A stretch of DNA of 64,000 bases from Myxococcota bacterium. GTDB lineage: Bacteria; Myxococcota_A; UBA796; UBA9615; JAKLKC01. This document shows, one piece after another, positions 36,377 to 45,645 of this stretch. The position numbers and the translations under genes were made by a program. The stretch spans positions 1-64,000 of the forward strand of contig JAKLKC010000019.1 of assembly GCA_023150875.1 (NCBI GenBank), given 5' to 3'. Under the pieces are notes generated by a model. It was not told the DNA's origin and searched no databases. It saw only the letters and a list, made by a program, of their open reading frames with translations. Every line of letters starts with the position of its first letter. Within the stretch, counting starts at the first letter, position 1.

Positions 36377-39037
36377 ATGCGGATGATCGGCGGGACGCGA
36401 ACTCGGACGATCCCGTTGGCGATGGCGCTCGCGTGGGTCGCAACGGCCCTCGGATGCCCGGCGCCGGAGACGGCCCCACCCGCCGCGGTCGACGTCGACG
36501 GCGACGGCTACGGCGAGGCCATCGACTGCGACGACGGAGACGGCGGGATCTTCCCCGGCGCTCCCGAGTCTTGCGACGGCCGGGACCAGGACTGCGACGG
36601 GGTGGTGGACGAGGACGCCGGGGACGCCGCGGCGTTCCACCCGGACGGGGACGGGGACGGCTTCGGCGATCCCGGGATGATGGAGCGCGCCTGCGCCGCC
36701 CCCGAGGGGCACGTCCCCGACGGATCGGACTGCGACGACGGCGACGCCAAGACCTTCCCGGGGGCCCCGGAGATCTGCGACGGGCGGGACCAGGACTGCG
36801 ACGGGGTGGTGGACGAGGGGCCGGTGGACGGGGTGACGCTCCACGCCGACGCCGACGGGGACGGCGCAGGCGATCCCGGTGCGGCGGTGGTGGCCTGCGC
36901 CCCGGGGGACGGACTCGTGGACGACGCGACCGACTGCGACGACGCCGATCCCGGCGTCCATCCCGGGGCGAACGAGACATGCGACGGCGCCGACCAGGAC
37001 TGCGACGGCGAGGTCGACGAGGGCTTCGACGGCGACGGGGATGGCGTAACGCCCTGCGGCGGGGACTGCAACGACGGGTACGCCGCCATCCACCCCGGTG
37101 CCGCCGAGCTCTGCGACGGGCTCGACGGGGACTGCGACGGGGAGGTCGACGAGGAGGCCGTCGACCGCGGGACGTTCTACGGGGACGGGGACGGCGACGG
37201 TGCGGGAGATCCCTCCCTGCCCATCCTCGCCTGCACCCCTCCCCCCGGGTCCGTCGGCGAGGCGACGGACTGCGACGACTCCGATCCCGGGGTGCATCCC
37301 GGGGCCACCGAGACCTGCGACGGGCGGGACGAGGACTGCGACGGGACGGTCGACGAAGACGTCCCGGGGGTGCCCGCGTGGTTCGAGGACCACGACGGCG
37401 ACGGGTACGGCGCGGGGGACGCCGTCGCTCGGGCCTGCGCGGGCCCGGTGGGGACCTCCCCGGCCGGCGGGGACTGCGACGACCTGCGGGTGCGCGTCCA
37501 CCCGGGCGCTCCCGAGCTCTGCGGCAACGGGCGGGACGACGACTGCGACGGTGCCTACGAGGAGGAGCAGGACCTGGACGGCGACGGGACGTCCAACTGC
37601 CGCGGCGACTGCGACGACGGCGACGCCGCGGTCCACCCGGGGGCCGCGGAGATCTGCAACGGCGTCGACGACGACTGCGACGGCTGCGAGGCGGACGGCT
37701 GCCCGCTGGTGGGGCCGTTCTGCATCGAGAGAGCGGACGCGAGCCTGGGCGGCACCGGGACCTCCCCCGCGTCGATGTATTACGGGTACGCGTTCGACCT
37801 GGCGGGCGACCTCACCGGGGACGGCATCGCGGACGTCGTCGTCGGCGCCCCGGGCTACCCCTGGGCCGACGATCCGTGCGTGCCCGATCCCGGCACCTGC
37901 TTCCGGGGGGCGGCGGTCGTGGTAGCGGGTCCCATCGTCGGGCATGGGTCGACCGGACTGGGAATCAGCCTGATGATCGAGGGCTACGGAGACTCCTACC
38001 TCGGATGGGCGGTGGACTCCTCGGGGGACTACGACGCCGACGGCCAGGACGACCTCTACGTCCACTTCTCCGCCTACGGGCCGAACGACGACAACCTCGC
38101 GGGGGCCATCTACAACGGGCCCCTCCCCGAGCCCAGCCCCTACGACTCCCTCACCTGGGAGTTCGACTCCATGATCGGGTACGACGACGCCGGCTCCTTC
38201 GCGTCCGGCGACGTCGACTGCGACGGGTACGACGACGTCCTCGTCGGGGACCCGGGGTTCTCCTACGTCTACGCCTCGGAGGCGGGGGCCGTCCAGGTCC
38301 ACCTCGGCCCCCTGCCCGCCGTCGCCGCCGTGGAGGACATGGACGCCATCGTCGTGGGCGTGGCGGACGACGAGGCGATCGGCGGGAGCCTGGCCGTGGG
38401 AGACGCGGACGGGGACGGGTGCGACGACCTGCTGGTGGCGTCGTCGGGGAGGGCCGGCGGCGTCATCGCCCTCCTCTTCTACGGGCCCCTGGACGTGACC
38501 GAGACCCGCGACACCGCGGACGCCCGGTTCCTCGGCGACGGGGAGCCGGCCGACATCCGCGGACTGTCCCTCTCCGGGGACCTGGACGGCGACGGCCTCG
38601 GGGACGTGGTGGTGGGCGATCCCACGGGCTCGGTGCTGGACACCCGGGCGGGCGGGGCCCTGGTGTACTCATCCCCCGTATACGGCGATGTGCCCCCCGA
38701 GATGGCCCGGGCCCGCCTGCTGGGCGGGGAGTGGGGCGGCCAGGCGGGGCTGGATCTCGCCACGGGGGACCTGGACGGGGACGGGTTCGACGACGTGGCC
38801 CTGAGCACCCGGGCGTGGACGCACCTCGGCACCCGCGAGGCGGTGTGGCTGGCATACGGGCCGTTGGAAGGCGAGGTCGAGGTGGGCACGACCGGCGCCC
38901 TCCTCCTCGCGCCGCCCACGGAGGGGATGGTCGCCGAGATCCGGATCGGGGACGTGGACGCCGACGGGGTCGACGACGTGGGCACGAGCGACTTCTACTT
39001 CCAGGTGGTGAGCTTCTTCGTCGGGAGGCCGCGATGA
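36377..39037 (+). CDS. MopE-repeat and FG-GAP lipoprotein
   Basis: 886 residues. Signal ending in TALGC; seven MopE-type putative metal-binding modules (about 40-440), each with a DxDGDG loop, DCDD, PGA and DCDG, the Cys residues presumably forming disulfides; then FG-GAP blades (GDLTGDGIADVVVGAP, GDVDCDGYDDVLVGD, GDLDGDGFDDVALS) forming a propeller. ATG at 36377, with GGAGGGG just upstream. It is followed without gap by the larger paralogue. Likely secreted, calcium-binding surface protein; adhesion or scavenging is possible but unproven. Confidence 0.88.
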   Translation: MRMIGGTRTRTIPLAMALAWVATALGCPAPETAPPAAVDVDGDGYGEAIDCDDGDGGIFPGAPESCDGRDQDCDGVVDEDAGDAAAFHPDGDGDGFGDPGMMERACAAPEGHVPDGSDCDDGDAKTFPGAPEICDGRDQDCDGVVDEGPVDGVTLHADADGDGAGDPGAAVVACAPGDGLVDDATDCDDADPGVHPGANETCDGADQDCDGEVDEGFDGDGDGVTPCGGDCNDGYAAIHPGAAELCDGLDGDCDGEVDEEAVDRGTFYGDGDGDGAGDPSLPILACTPPPGSVGEATDCDDSDPGVHPGATETCDGRDEDCDGTVDEDVPGVPAWFEDHDGDGYGAGDAVARACAGPVGTSPAGGDCDDLRVRVHPGAPELCGNGRDDDCDGAYEEEQDLDGDGTSNCRGDCDDGDAAVHPGAAEICNGVDDDCDGCEADGCPLVGPFCIERADASLGGTGTSPASMYYGYAFDLAGDLTGDGIADVVVGAPGYPWADDPCVPDPGTCFRGAAVVVAGPIVGHGSTGLGISLMIEGYGDSYLGWAVDSSGDYDADGQDDLYVHFSAYGPNDDNLAGAIYNGPLPEPSPYDSLTWEFDSMIGYDDAGSFASGDVDCDGYDDVLVGDPGFSYVYASEAGAVQVHLGPLPAVAAVEDMDAIVVGVADDEAIGGSLAVGDADGDGCDDLLVASSGRAGGVIALLFYGPLDVTETRDTADARFLGDGEPADIRGLSLSGDLDGDGLGDVVVGDPTGSVLDTRAGGALVYSSPVYGDVPPEMARARLLGGEWGGQAGLDLATGDLDGDGFDDVALSTRAWTHLGTREAVWLAYGPLEGEVEVGTTGALLLAPPTEGMVAEIRIGDVDADGVDDVGTSDFYFQVVSFFVGRPR

Positions 39038-42000
39038 GACGGTGCCTCGCCCTGCTCGCGCTCCTCGCCCCGGTCTCCCTGGCGGGCTGCGAGGGGGGCG
39101 ACCCTCCCGCTCCCGAGGAAGTGGACGCCGACGCCGACGGCTTCGAGGCCGCGTCCGACTGCGACGACGCCAGCGCCGCGATCCACCCCGGGGCCCCCGA
39201 GATCTGCAACGGGATCGACGAGGACTGCGACGGCGAGCTGGACGAGGATCCCCAGGGGGCGCCGTCCTGGTTCCTGGACTCCGACGGCGACGGGAGCGGG
39301 GCGGCGGACCCGGTCCCCGCGTGCGCGGCTCCCTTGGGCCACGTCCTCGACGGCTCCGACTGCGACGACACCGACGGCGACGTCCACCCCGGGGCGGCCG
39401 AGACGTGCGACGGGATCGACCAGGACTGCGACGGCGAGGTCGACGAGGACCCCGAGGACGGGACGCCGTGGTACCCCGACGCCGACGGCGACGGGATCGG
39501 GGCCGAGGTGGGCGAGGTCGTCGCGTGCTCCGCCCCCGGCCACGTCGGGACGACGGGGGACTGCGACGACGGCGATCCGGGGGTGCATCCCGGAGCGGAC
39601 GAGGTGTGCGACGGGCTGGACCAGGACTGCGACGGGGCGGCGGACGAGGGCACGCCGGGCCTCTCCCCTTTCCATCCCGACGCCGACGGGGACGGCTTCG
39701 GGGATCCGTCCACGGGGACGCTGGCCTGCGAGGCGCCGCCGGGGCACCTCGCCGACGCCACCGACTGCGACGACGACGACGCCTCGGTCCACCCGGGGGC
39801 GGCGGACACCTGTGGCGACGCCCGGGACGAGGACTGCGACGGCGAGGTGGACGAGGGGGAGGACGCCGACGGCGACGGGGCGGCCTCCTGCGGGGACGAC
39901 TGCGACGACGACGATCCCGCGGTCCACCCCGGCGCCGGCGAGACCTGCGACGGGGCCGACCAGGACTGCGACGGAAAGGTCGACGAGGGGCTCCCCGGGG
40001 GCCCCTGGTACGTGGACCTGGACGGGGACGGGTACGGAGATCCGGACCGCCCCGTGGAGGGCTGCGCCGGTCCCCCCGATGGCGCGGTGGCGGACGCGGG
40101 CGACTGCGACGACCTGAGCGCCGAGGTGCGGCCCGGTGGCGCCGAGGCGTGCGGCGACGGGCTGGACGGGGACTGCGACGGGCGGGATCCCCGCTGCGGT
40201 CCCGTGGGGGAGATCGACCTCCACGACGCCGACGCCCTGCTCGCGGGGCGGGAGGACGACCAGGTGGGCGCCGTCGCCGCGGCGGGGGACGTCGACGGGG
40301 ACGGCTACGGAGACGTGCTGATCGGCGCTGACCACCGGGACCGTGCGTACCTCATGCGCGGACCGCTGGCGGGGAGGATCGACCTCGCCGAGGCGGACCT
40401 GACCTTCGGGCCCGCCGAGTACAGCTACGGAGGATCCAGCGAGATCGGGACCTCGGTTGCGGGCGGCGATCTGGACGGCGACGGGCTCGCGGACCTGCTG
40501 GTGGGAGCGCCGCACGCCGACGAGGGCGGCTACGACACCGGGAGCGCCTACGTGCTGTTCGGTCCGGCATCCGGCTGGATCGAGCCCGCCGATGCGGGCG
40601 CGGTGCTCTCGGGGACGGCCCAGGGAGCGAAGGTCGGCGCGTCGGTCGCCGTCGCCGGGGACGTGGACGGCGACGGCCACCTGGACGTCCTGGTCGGCGC
40701 ACCCAGCGATCCGGGATCCGGCAACGGCGGCGGCGCGGCGTACCTCCTCTTGGGCCCCGTCACCGGCGACCGCTCCCTGGGCACCGCGGACGCGCGACTG
40801 CTCGCTGAGGAGGGCTCCGACAGGGCGGGCACCACCGTCGCTTCCGCCGGCGACGTTGACGGCGACGGGTACGGGGACATCCTCGTGTCCGCTCCCTACT
40901 CCGACGCCGGGGGCCGCGACTCGGGACGCGCCTACCTGTTCCTGGGGCCGGTCACCGGGGAGGCCTCCCTGGCCTCGGCGGACGTGACGCTCACCGGGGC
41001 CGCCGAGTACGCCTACCTCGGCCCCGTCGCGGGCGCCGGAGACACCGACGGGGACGGGTACGACGATGTCCTGGTGAGGGCCAACATCGATCCCTTGGCC
41101 ACCGGGTACCAGGGGATCGCCTACCTCTTCCGAGGGCCGATCGCCCCGGACGCGACCCTCGCGGACGCCGACGCGAGGCTCGTCGGGGAGCACGGGGAGG
41201 ACTTGGCGGGTCAGCTTGCGGGCGCGGGGGACGTCAACGGGGACGGCTTCGCCGACCTCCTGGTCGGAGCGCAGTACTCCGACCGGGGGGGCGATGACTC
41301 GGGCGCCGCCTACCTCTGCTACGGGCCCCTCGCCGGGTCGGTGGGCCTCGGGCGCGCCGACGCGCGGTTCGCCGGGGAGCGGACCCTCGACTACGCGGGG
41401 ATCGTCGCCGGGGGCGGGGACGTGGACGGCGACGGCTACGGCGACTTCCTCGTCGCGGCGCCGGGGAACGACGAGGCCCGTGCCGGTGGCGCGGTGTACG
41501 TGGTGCTGGGCGGCGAGGCGGAGGACCTGGACGGAGACGGCCTCTCCGCCCGGGACGGGGACTGCGTCGACCGGGATCCCCTCGCCTTCCCCGGGGCGGA
41601 GGAGGCGTGCAACGGCGTCGACGACGACTGCGACGGCGAGGTCGACGAGGGGCCGGACGCCGACGGGGACGGCGCGGCCCCTTGCGACGGCGACTGCGAC
41701 GACGGGGATCCGGCGGTCGGCCCCGGCGTCGTGGACGTCTGCAACGGCGTCGACGACGACTGCGACGGGATGCCGGACCAGGACGACGACCTCGACCGGG
41801 ACGGGTGGGCGCCCTGCGTCGGCGACTGCGACGACGGCGATCCCCGCGTGTACCCGGGGGCGCCCGAGCTGTGCGACGACCGGGACACCGACTGCGACGG
41901 GGTCCTGGGTGAGGCCCCGGACCTCGACGGGGACGGATCCGCCGTCTGCGACGGGGACTGCGACGACCTCGATCCCGCCGTCGGTCCGGAGAGCGTCGAG

Positions 42001-43776
42001 ATCTGCGACGGCGTCGACCAGGACTGCGACGGGGTCGCGGACGACGACTTCGACCGGGACGCCGACTCCTGGCGCACCTGCGACGGCGACTGCGACGACA
42101 CCCGGGCGGCGGTGTTCCCGGGAGCGCCCGAGGGGTGCGACGGGATCGACTCCGACTGCGATGGCGATGTGGACGAGGGCGCGCTGGACGACGCGGACGG
42201 CGACGGGCACACCGTCTGCGACGGGGACTGCGACGACGGCGACCCCCTCGCCTACCCGGGCGCACCCTCGGGGGGATGCCCCGGAGACGGGTGCCTCGGG
42301 GAGCCGGACGGAGACGGGGACGGGTGGTCCGAGTGCATGGGGGACTGCGACGACGCCGATCCGGCCCGCCACCCCGGGGCCCTCGAGACCTGCGGCGACG
42401 GCGTCGACCAGGACTGCGACCCGGCCGGAGACGGCTGCGCCCCCGAGGGGGAGCTATCCGCGGAGGACGTGCCGGCGAGGTGGGGTCGGACCGGGACATA
42501 CACTACGGGCGCCGCCCTGGCCCCCATCGGCGACCTCGACGGCGACGGATCCCTGGACTTCATCGTCGGCGATCCGGAGGGCCCCAGCTACCACGAGGAC
42601 TACCCGGACCCGGGGTGCGCGTGGATCTTCCTCGGTCCCTTCGACCTGGGAGCGGAGTTCGAGCCCCGCTTCGACATCCTGGGGAAGGCCGACGGCGACA
42701 GGGCCGGGGCGTCGGTGGCGGGACCCGGGGACGTCGACGGGGACGGATTCGCGGACTTCCTGATCGGCGCCCCGGACGACAGTACCAGCGCGAGCGGGGC
42801 CGGGGCGGCCTACCTGTTCCGGGGTCCGAGCACCGTGGACCGGTCGGTGGAGGAGGCCGACGGCGCCTGGCTGGGGGAGGGGGCCGACGACGCCGCCGGC
42901 AGCGTCGTCGCCGCCGCGGGGGACGTGAACGGGGATGGCCTCGGCGACTTCCTCGTGACCGCGCCCCGCTGGGATGGGGAGGGGTCCTACACCGGGGCCG
43001 CCTACCTCATCCTCGGGCCGGGCCTGGGCACCTCCTCCCTCGCGTGGGCCGACGCCCGGTGGACGGGCAGCTACCGGTCCCACTCCCTGGAGTCGGTCGC
43101 CGGCGCCGGGGACGTGGACGGCGACGGCTACGACGACGTGCTCGTCGGCGCCTTGGGGGACGATGCCGGCGGGTACTACGCAGGCGCGGCGTTCCTCTTC
43201 TACGGCCCGGTCCACGGCGACCTCCCCCTGGAGGACGCGGATGCGCGCCTGATGGGTCCTGGGGAGTACCAGGGTGCGGGGCGCGTGGCGGGAGCCGGAG
43301 ACGTGAACGGGGATGGGTACGCCGACGTGCTGGTGGGCGGCCCCTACTCGTCGCCGACCGAGACCGACGCCGGGACGGCCTGGCTGGTCCACGGGCCCAT
43401 TTGGGGGGACTTCGGGCTGGAGTTTGCCGACGCGCGCTTCGAGGGCTCCCAGGGACGGGACTTCCTGGGGGCGGCCATGGCGGGCGTCGGGGACGTGGAC
43501 GGGGATGGCCTGGACGACCTCGCGTTCGGGGCGTCAGAGCACGACGCGGCGGAATCTTCCGCAGGGGCGGCCTGGCTGGTTTATTCCCCGGTCTCGGGCG
43601 CCTACGCCCTGGGCTCGACCGGCGCGGTGGTCTACGGCTCGGACTGGTGGGACTCCGTCGGCGCCGCGGTCGCCGGGGGTGGAGACCTGGATGGGGACGG
43701 CTACGACGACGTGCTGGTGGGCGCTCCGACGGCCGCGCACCAGATCCTGATCCTGGCCGGGGGAGGGAGGCCGTGA
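39034..43776 (+). CDS. Giant MopE-repeat and FG-GAP lipoprotein
   Basis: 1,580 residues; start ATG 39034 overlaps the previous stop by four bases (ATGA). Signal with lipobox VSLAGC. Domain order: six MopE modules (about 30-385), an FG-GAP propeller (about 390-825), seven more MopE modules (about 830-1140), and a second FG-GAP propeller (about 1150-1580). This looks like an internal duplication of the layout of the preceding gene. Very Asp-rich, so probably needs calcium. Localisation to the cell surface is inferred from the lipobox and repeats. Confidence 0.88.
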   Translation: MRRCLALLALLAPVSLAGCEGGDPPAPEEVDADADGFEAASDCDDASAAIHPGAPEICNGIDEDCDGELDEDPQGAPSWFLDSDGDGSGAADPVPACAAPLGHVLDGSDCDDTDGDVHPGAAETCDGIDQDCDGEVDEDPEDGTPWYPDADGDGIGAEVGEVVACSAPGHVGTTGDCDDGDPGVHPGADEVCDGLDQDCDGAADEGTPGLSPFHPDADGDGFGDPSTGTLACEAPPGHLADATDCDDDDASVHPGAADTCGDARDEDCDGEVDEGEDADGDGAASCGDDCDDDDPAVHPGAGETCDGADQDCDGKVDEGLPGGPWYVDLDGDGYGDPDRPVEGCAGPPDGAVADAGDCDDLSAEVRPGGAEACGDGLDGDCDGRDPRCGPVGEIDLHDADALLAGREDDQVGAVAAAGDVDGDGYGDVLIGADHRDRAYLMRGPLAGRIDLAEADLTFGPAEYSYGGSSEIGTSVAGGDLDGDGLADLLVGAPHADEGGYDTGSAYVLFGPASGWIEPADAGAVLSGTAQGAKVGASVAVAGDVDGDGHLDVLVGAPSDPGSGNGGGAAYLLLGPVTGDRSLGTADARLLAEEGSDRAGTTVASAGDVDGDGYGDILVSAPYSDAGGRDSGRAYLFLGPVTGEASLASADVTLTGAAEYAYLGPVAGAGDTDGDGYDDVLVRANIDPLATGYQGIAYLFRGPIAPDATLADADARLVGEHGEDLAGQLAGAGDVNGDGFADLLVGAQYSDRGGDDSGAAYLCYGPLAGSVGLGRADARFAGERTLDYAGIVAGGGDVDGDGYGDFLVAAPGNDEARAGGAVYVVLGGEAEDLDGDGLSARDGDCVDRDPLAFPGAEEACNGVDDDCDGEVDEGPDADGDGAAPCDGDCDDGDPAVGPGVVDVCNGVDDDCDGMPDQDDDLDRDGWAPCVGDCDDGDPRVYPGAPELCDDRDTDCDGVLGEAPDLDGDGSAVCDGDCDDLDPAVGPESVEICDGVDQDCDGVADDDFDRDADSWRTCDGDCDDTRAAVFPGAPEGCDGIDSDCDGDVDEGALDDADGDGHTVCDGDCDDGDPLAYPGAPSGGCPGDGCLGEPDGDGDGWSECMGDCDDADPARHPGALETCGDGVDQDCDPAGDGCAPEGELSAEDVPARWGRTGTYTTGAALAPIGDLDGDGSLDFIVGDPEGPSYHEDYPDPGCAWIFLGPFDLGAEFEPRFDILGKADGDRAGASVAGPGDVDGDGFADFLIGAPDDSTSASGAGAAYLFRGPSTVDRSVEEADGAWLGEGADDAAGSVVAAAGDVNGDGLGDFLVTAPRWDGEGSYTGAAYLILGPGLGTSSLAWADARWTGSYRSHSLESVAGAGDVDGDGYDDVLVGALGDDAGGYYAGAAFLFYGPVHGDLPLEDADARLMGPGEYQGAGRVAGAGDVNGDGYADVLVGGPYSSPTETDAGTAWLVHGPIWGDFGLEFADARFEGSQGRDFLGAAMAGVGDVDGDGLDDLAFGASEHDAAESSAGAAWLVYSPVSGAYALGSTGAVVYGSDWWDSVGAAVAGGGDLDGDGYDDVLVGAPTAAHQILILAGGGRP

Positions 43777-45605
43777 TGCGGGGCGTGGGGTGGCGTCGCG
43801 GCGGGGAGTGGCGGGTCGGCGGGGTCCGGCAGGCAGCCCGGGCGCTGGGACTGGCGTCGGCCCTGCTCGCGCACGGTTGCAACCCGGGGGAATCCCCCCG
43901 TCTCGGGGAGCCGGCCCGGGAGACCGAAGCGCTGAGGGCGGGCGGGGCGGAGACGGGGCGGACCGCCCGCTCCGAGGGCGCCGGCCTCCCGGTGAGGGCT
44001 ACCCTTGCGACGGCCACCGGGACGGCGCTGCTCCCGGGCGAGTGCTGCTACGTCTTCGGTTACGCCGTCGCGGGGGCAGGCGACATCGACGCGGACGGTT
44101 ACGCCGACGTGGTCCTCGGGGATCCCTATCGCGCTCCCCGCGGCGCCGTGGTCGTCTTCCACGGCTCGGCCACCGGGGTGGCGACCACACCCACCACCGT
44201 CATCGCGGGCGCAGGGGACGACGACTTGCTGGGGCAGGCCGTCTCGGGCGCGGGGGACGTCGACGGGGACGGTTACGGTGACGTGATCGTGGGAGATGAC
44301 TCCGCCGGGAGCACCGGCGAGGCGCGGGTCTACTTCGGATCTCCGGCGGGCATCGCCGCCGCGGCTTCCACGGACCTCGAACCGCCGGAGGGAAGCGCCT
44401 ACTTCGGCTCCTCCGTCGCGGGCGCGGGCGACGTGAACGGCGACGGTTACGACGACGTCGTCGTGGCGGACCACGTCGCCGCCGGGATCCAGGGACGGGC
44501 GTACGTGTTCCAGGGCTCGCCTACGGGGATCGCGCCGGACGATCCCGCGGTCCTCGCCGGGACCGTCAACCCGTACTACTTCGGCTGGCCGGCCGCTTCG
44601 GCAGGGGATGTGGACGCCGACGGCTACGACGACGTGATCGTCGGATCGATGGACTCGGTGGACCGGACCTACGTCGCCTACCTGTTCCAGGGATCCCCGA
44701 CGGGGATCGACGGGTCCTCCCCCACCGTCCTGACCGGTCCCGAGGGCGGGCGCGGGTTCGGTAGGTCGGTCGCGGGGGCCGGGGACCTGGACGGGGACGG
44801 CTACGACGACGTCGTCGCCGGAGATCCCGACGGGGGCTCGGCGGAGGAGGGCGCCGCCGCCGTGTACTACGGGTCCGCGACGGGTCTGTCCGCGGCGGAC
44901 GTCACGGAGATCCCGGCCCCGGGCGTCGCGTACAGCTTCGGCGCGAACGTGGCGGGCGCGGGCGACCTGGACGGAGACGGCTACGACGACGTGCTGATCG
45001 GGGATCCCGAGGGCGGACTCCTGGGCGATGGGCGGGTGCACGCGTTCTACGGCGGCCCCGGCGGCATCGACCCGACGCTTTACTCCTCTCTGGACGGCCC
45101 CGGGCTCCTGGGCGACTTCGGGTACTCGCTCGCGGGCGTCGGGGACGTGGAAGGGGACGGCCACGACGACATCGCCGTCGGGGACCCCCTGTACTCGGAG
45201 GGAGGAGCGGTCTTCGTCTACACCGACGACCCCGATGTCGGGGACGACGACTCCGCCGACGATGACGATTCCACCGGGGACGACGACTCCACGGGCGACG
45301 ACGACTCCGCCGATGACGACGACTCCACGGGCGACGACGACTCCACGGGCGACGACGATTCCACCGGAGACGACGACTCCACGGGCGACGACGACGCGGG
45401 CTCCGACGACGACACCACCTCGCAGGGCGACGACGACTCCGCACCGGGGGACGACGACTCCGCGGCGGAGGACGAGGCCCCCGACCGCGGGTGCGGTTGT
45501 GCCACGCCGCCGTCCGCCCCTTCGCCGGCTGAGTCCACCGCCGCCGGCCCCCTCGCCGCCCTCGCGCTGCTCGCGGCCGCCCGGCTCCGGCGCGCCCGGC
45601 GGTGA
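43776..45605 (+). CDS. FG-GAP protein with MYXO-CTERM-like tail
   Basis: 609 residues; ATG overlaps the previous stop by one base (TGATG). Lipobox-like LLAHGC at residue 35, then seven FG-GAP blades (repeated AGAGD(L/V)DGDGYDDV), then about 75 residues of DDDST repeats, then a terminal DRGCGC, a hydrophobic segment LAALALLAAARL and RRARR. The last is the MYXO-CTERM type of sorting signal (Cys, membrane segment, Arg cluster) cut by a sortase-like protease in Myxococcota. Having both an N-terminal lipobox-like Cys and the C-terminal tag is unusual. It is last in the four-gene run. Confidence 0.88.
   Translation: MRGVGWRRGGEWRVGGVRQAARALGLASALLAHGCNPGESPRLGEPARETEALRAGGAETGRTARSEGAGLPVRATLATATGTALLPGECCYVFGYAVAGAGDIDADGYADVVLGDPYRAPRGAVVVFHGSATGVATTPTTVIAGAGDDDLLGQAVSGAGDVDGDGYGDVIVGDDSAGSTGEARVYFGSPAGIAAAASTDLEPPEGSAYFGSSVAGAGDVNGDGYDDVVVADHVAAGIQGRAYVFQGSPTGIAPDDPAVLAGTVNPYYFGWPAASAGDVDADGYDDVIVGSMDSVDRTYVAYLFQGSPTGIDGSSPTVLTGPEGGRGFGRSVAGAGDLDGDGYDDVVAGDPDGGSAEEGAAAVYYGSATGLSAADVTEIPAPGVAYSFGANVAGAGDLDGDGYDDVLIGDPEGGLLGDGRVHAFYGGPGGIDPTLYSSLDGPGLLGDFGYSLAGVGDVEGDGHDDIAVGDPLYSEGGAVFVYTDDPDVGDDDSADDDDSTGDDDSTGDDDSADDDDSTGDDDSTGDDDSTGDDDSTGDDDAGSDDDTTSQGDDDSAPGDDDSAAEDEAPDRGCGCATPPSAPSPAESTAAGPLAALALLAAARLRRARR
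45232..45480 (+). repeat. Coding repeats (DDDST / DDDSAD)
   Basis: Short tandem units, mainly GACGACGACTCCACGGGC, encode the acidic linker before the C-terminal tag of the FG-GAP protein. Repeats of this kind are expected to vary in number. Confidence 0.85.
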
Positions 45606-45645
45606 GAGGGGCGCCCCACCCGCCCCCCACCCGGCCACTGCCCCA

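Noticed and set aside
33916-39033. Open frame preceding and in frame with the giant MopE protein
   Set aside because: Runs through three other real genes in another frame with Arg/Gly-rich nonsense; the true start is the ATG at 39034 with a lipobox.
35133-45480. CRISPR-like short repeats
   Set aside because: The regular repeats encode DDD-type linkers in frame; there are no spacers of equal length.
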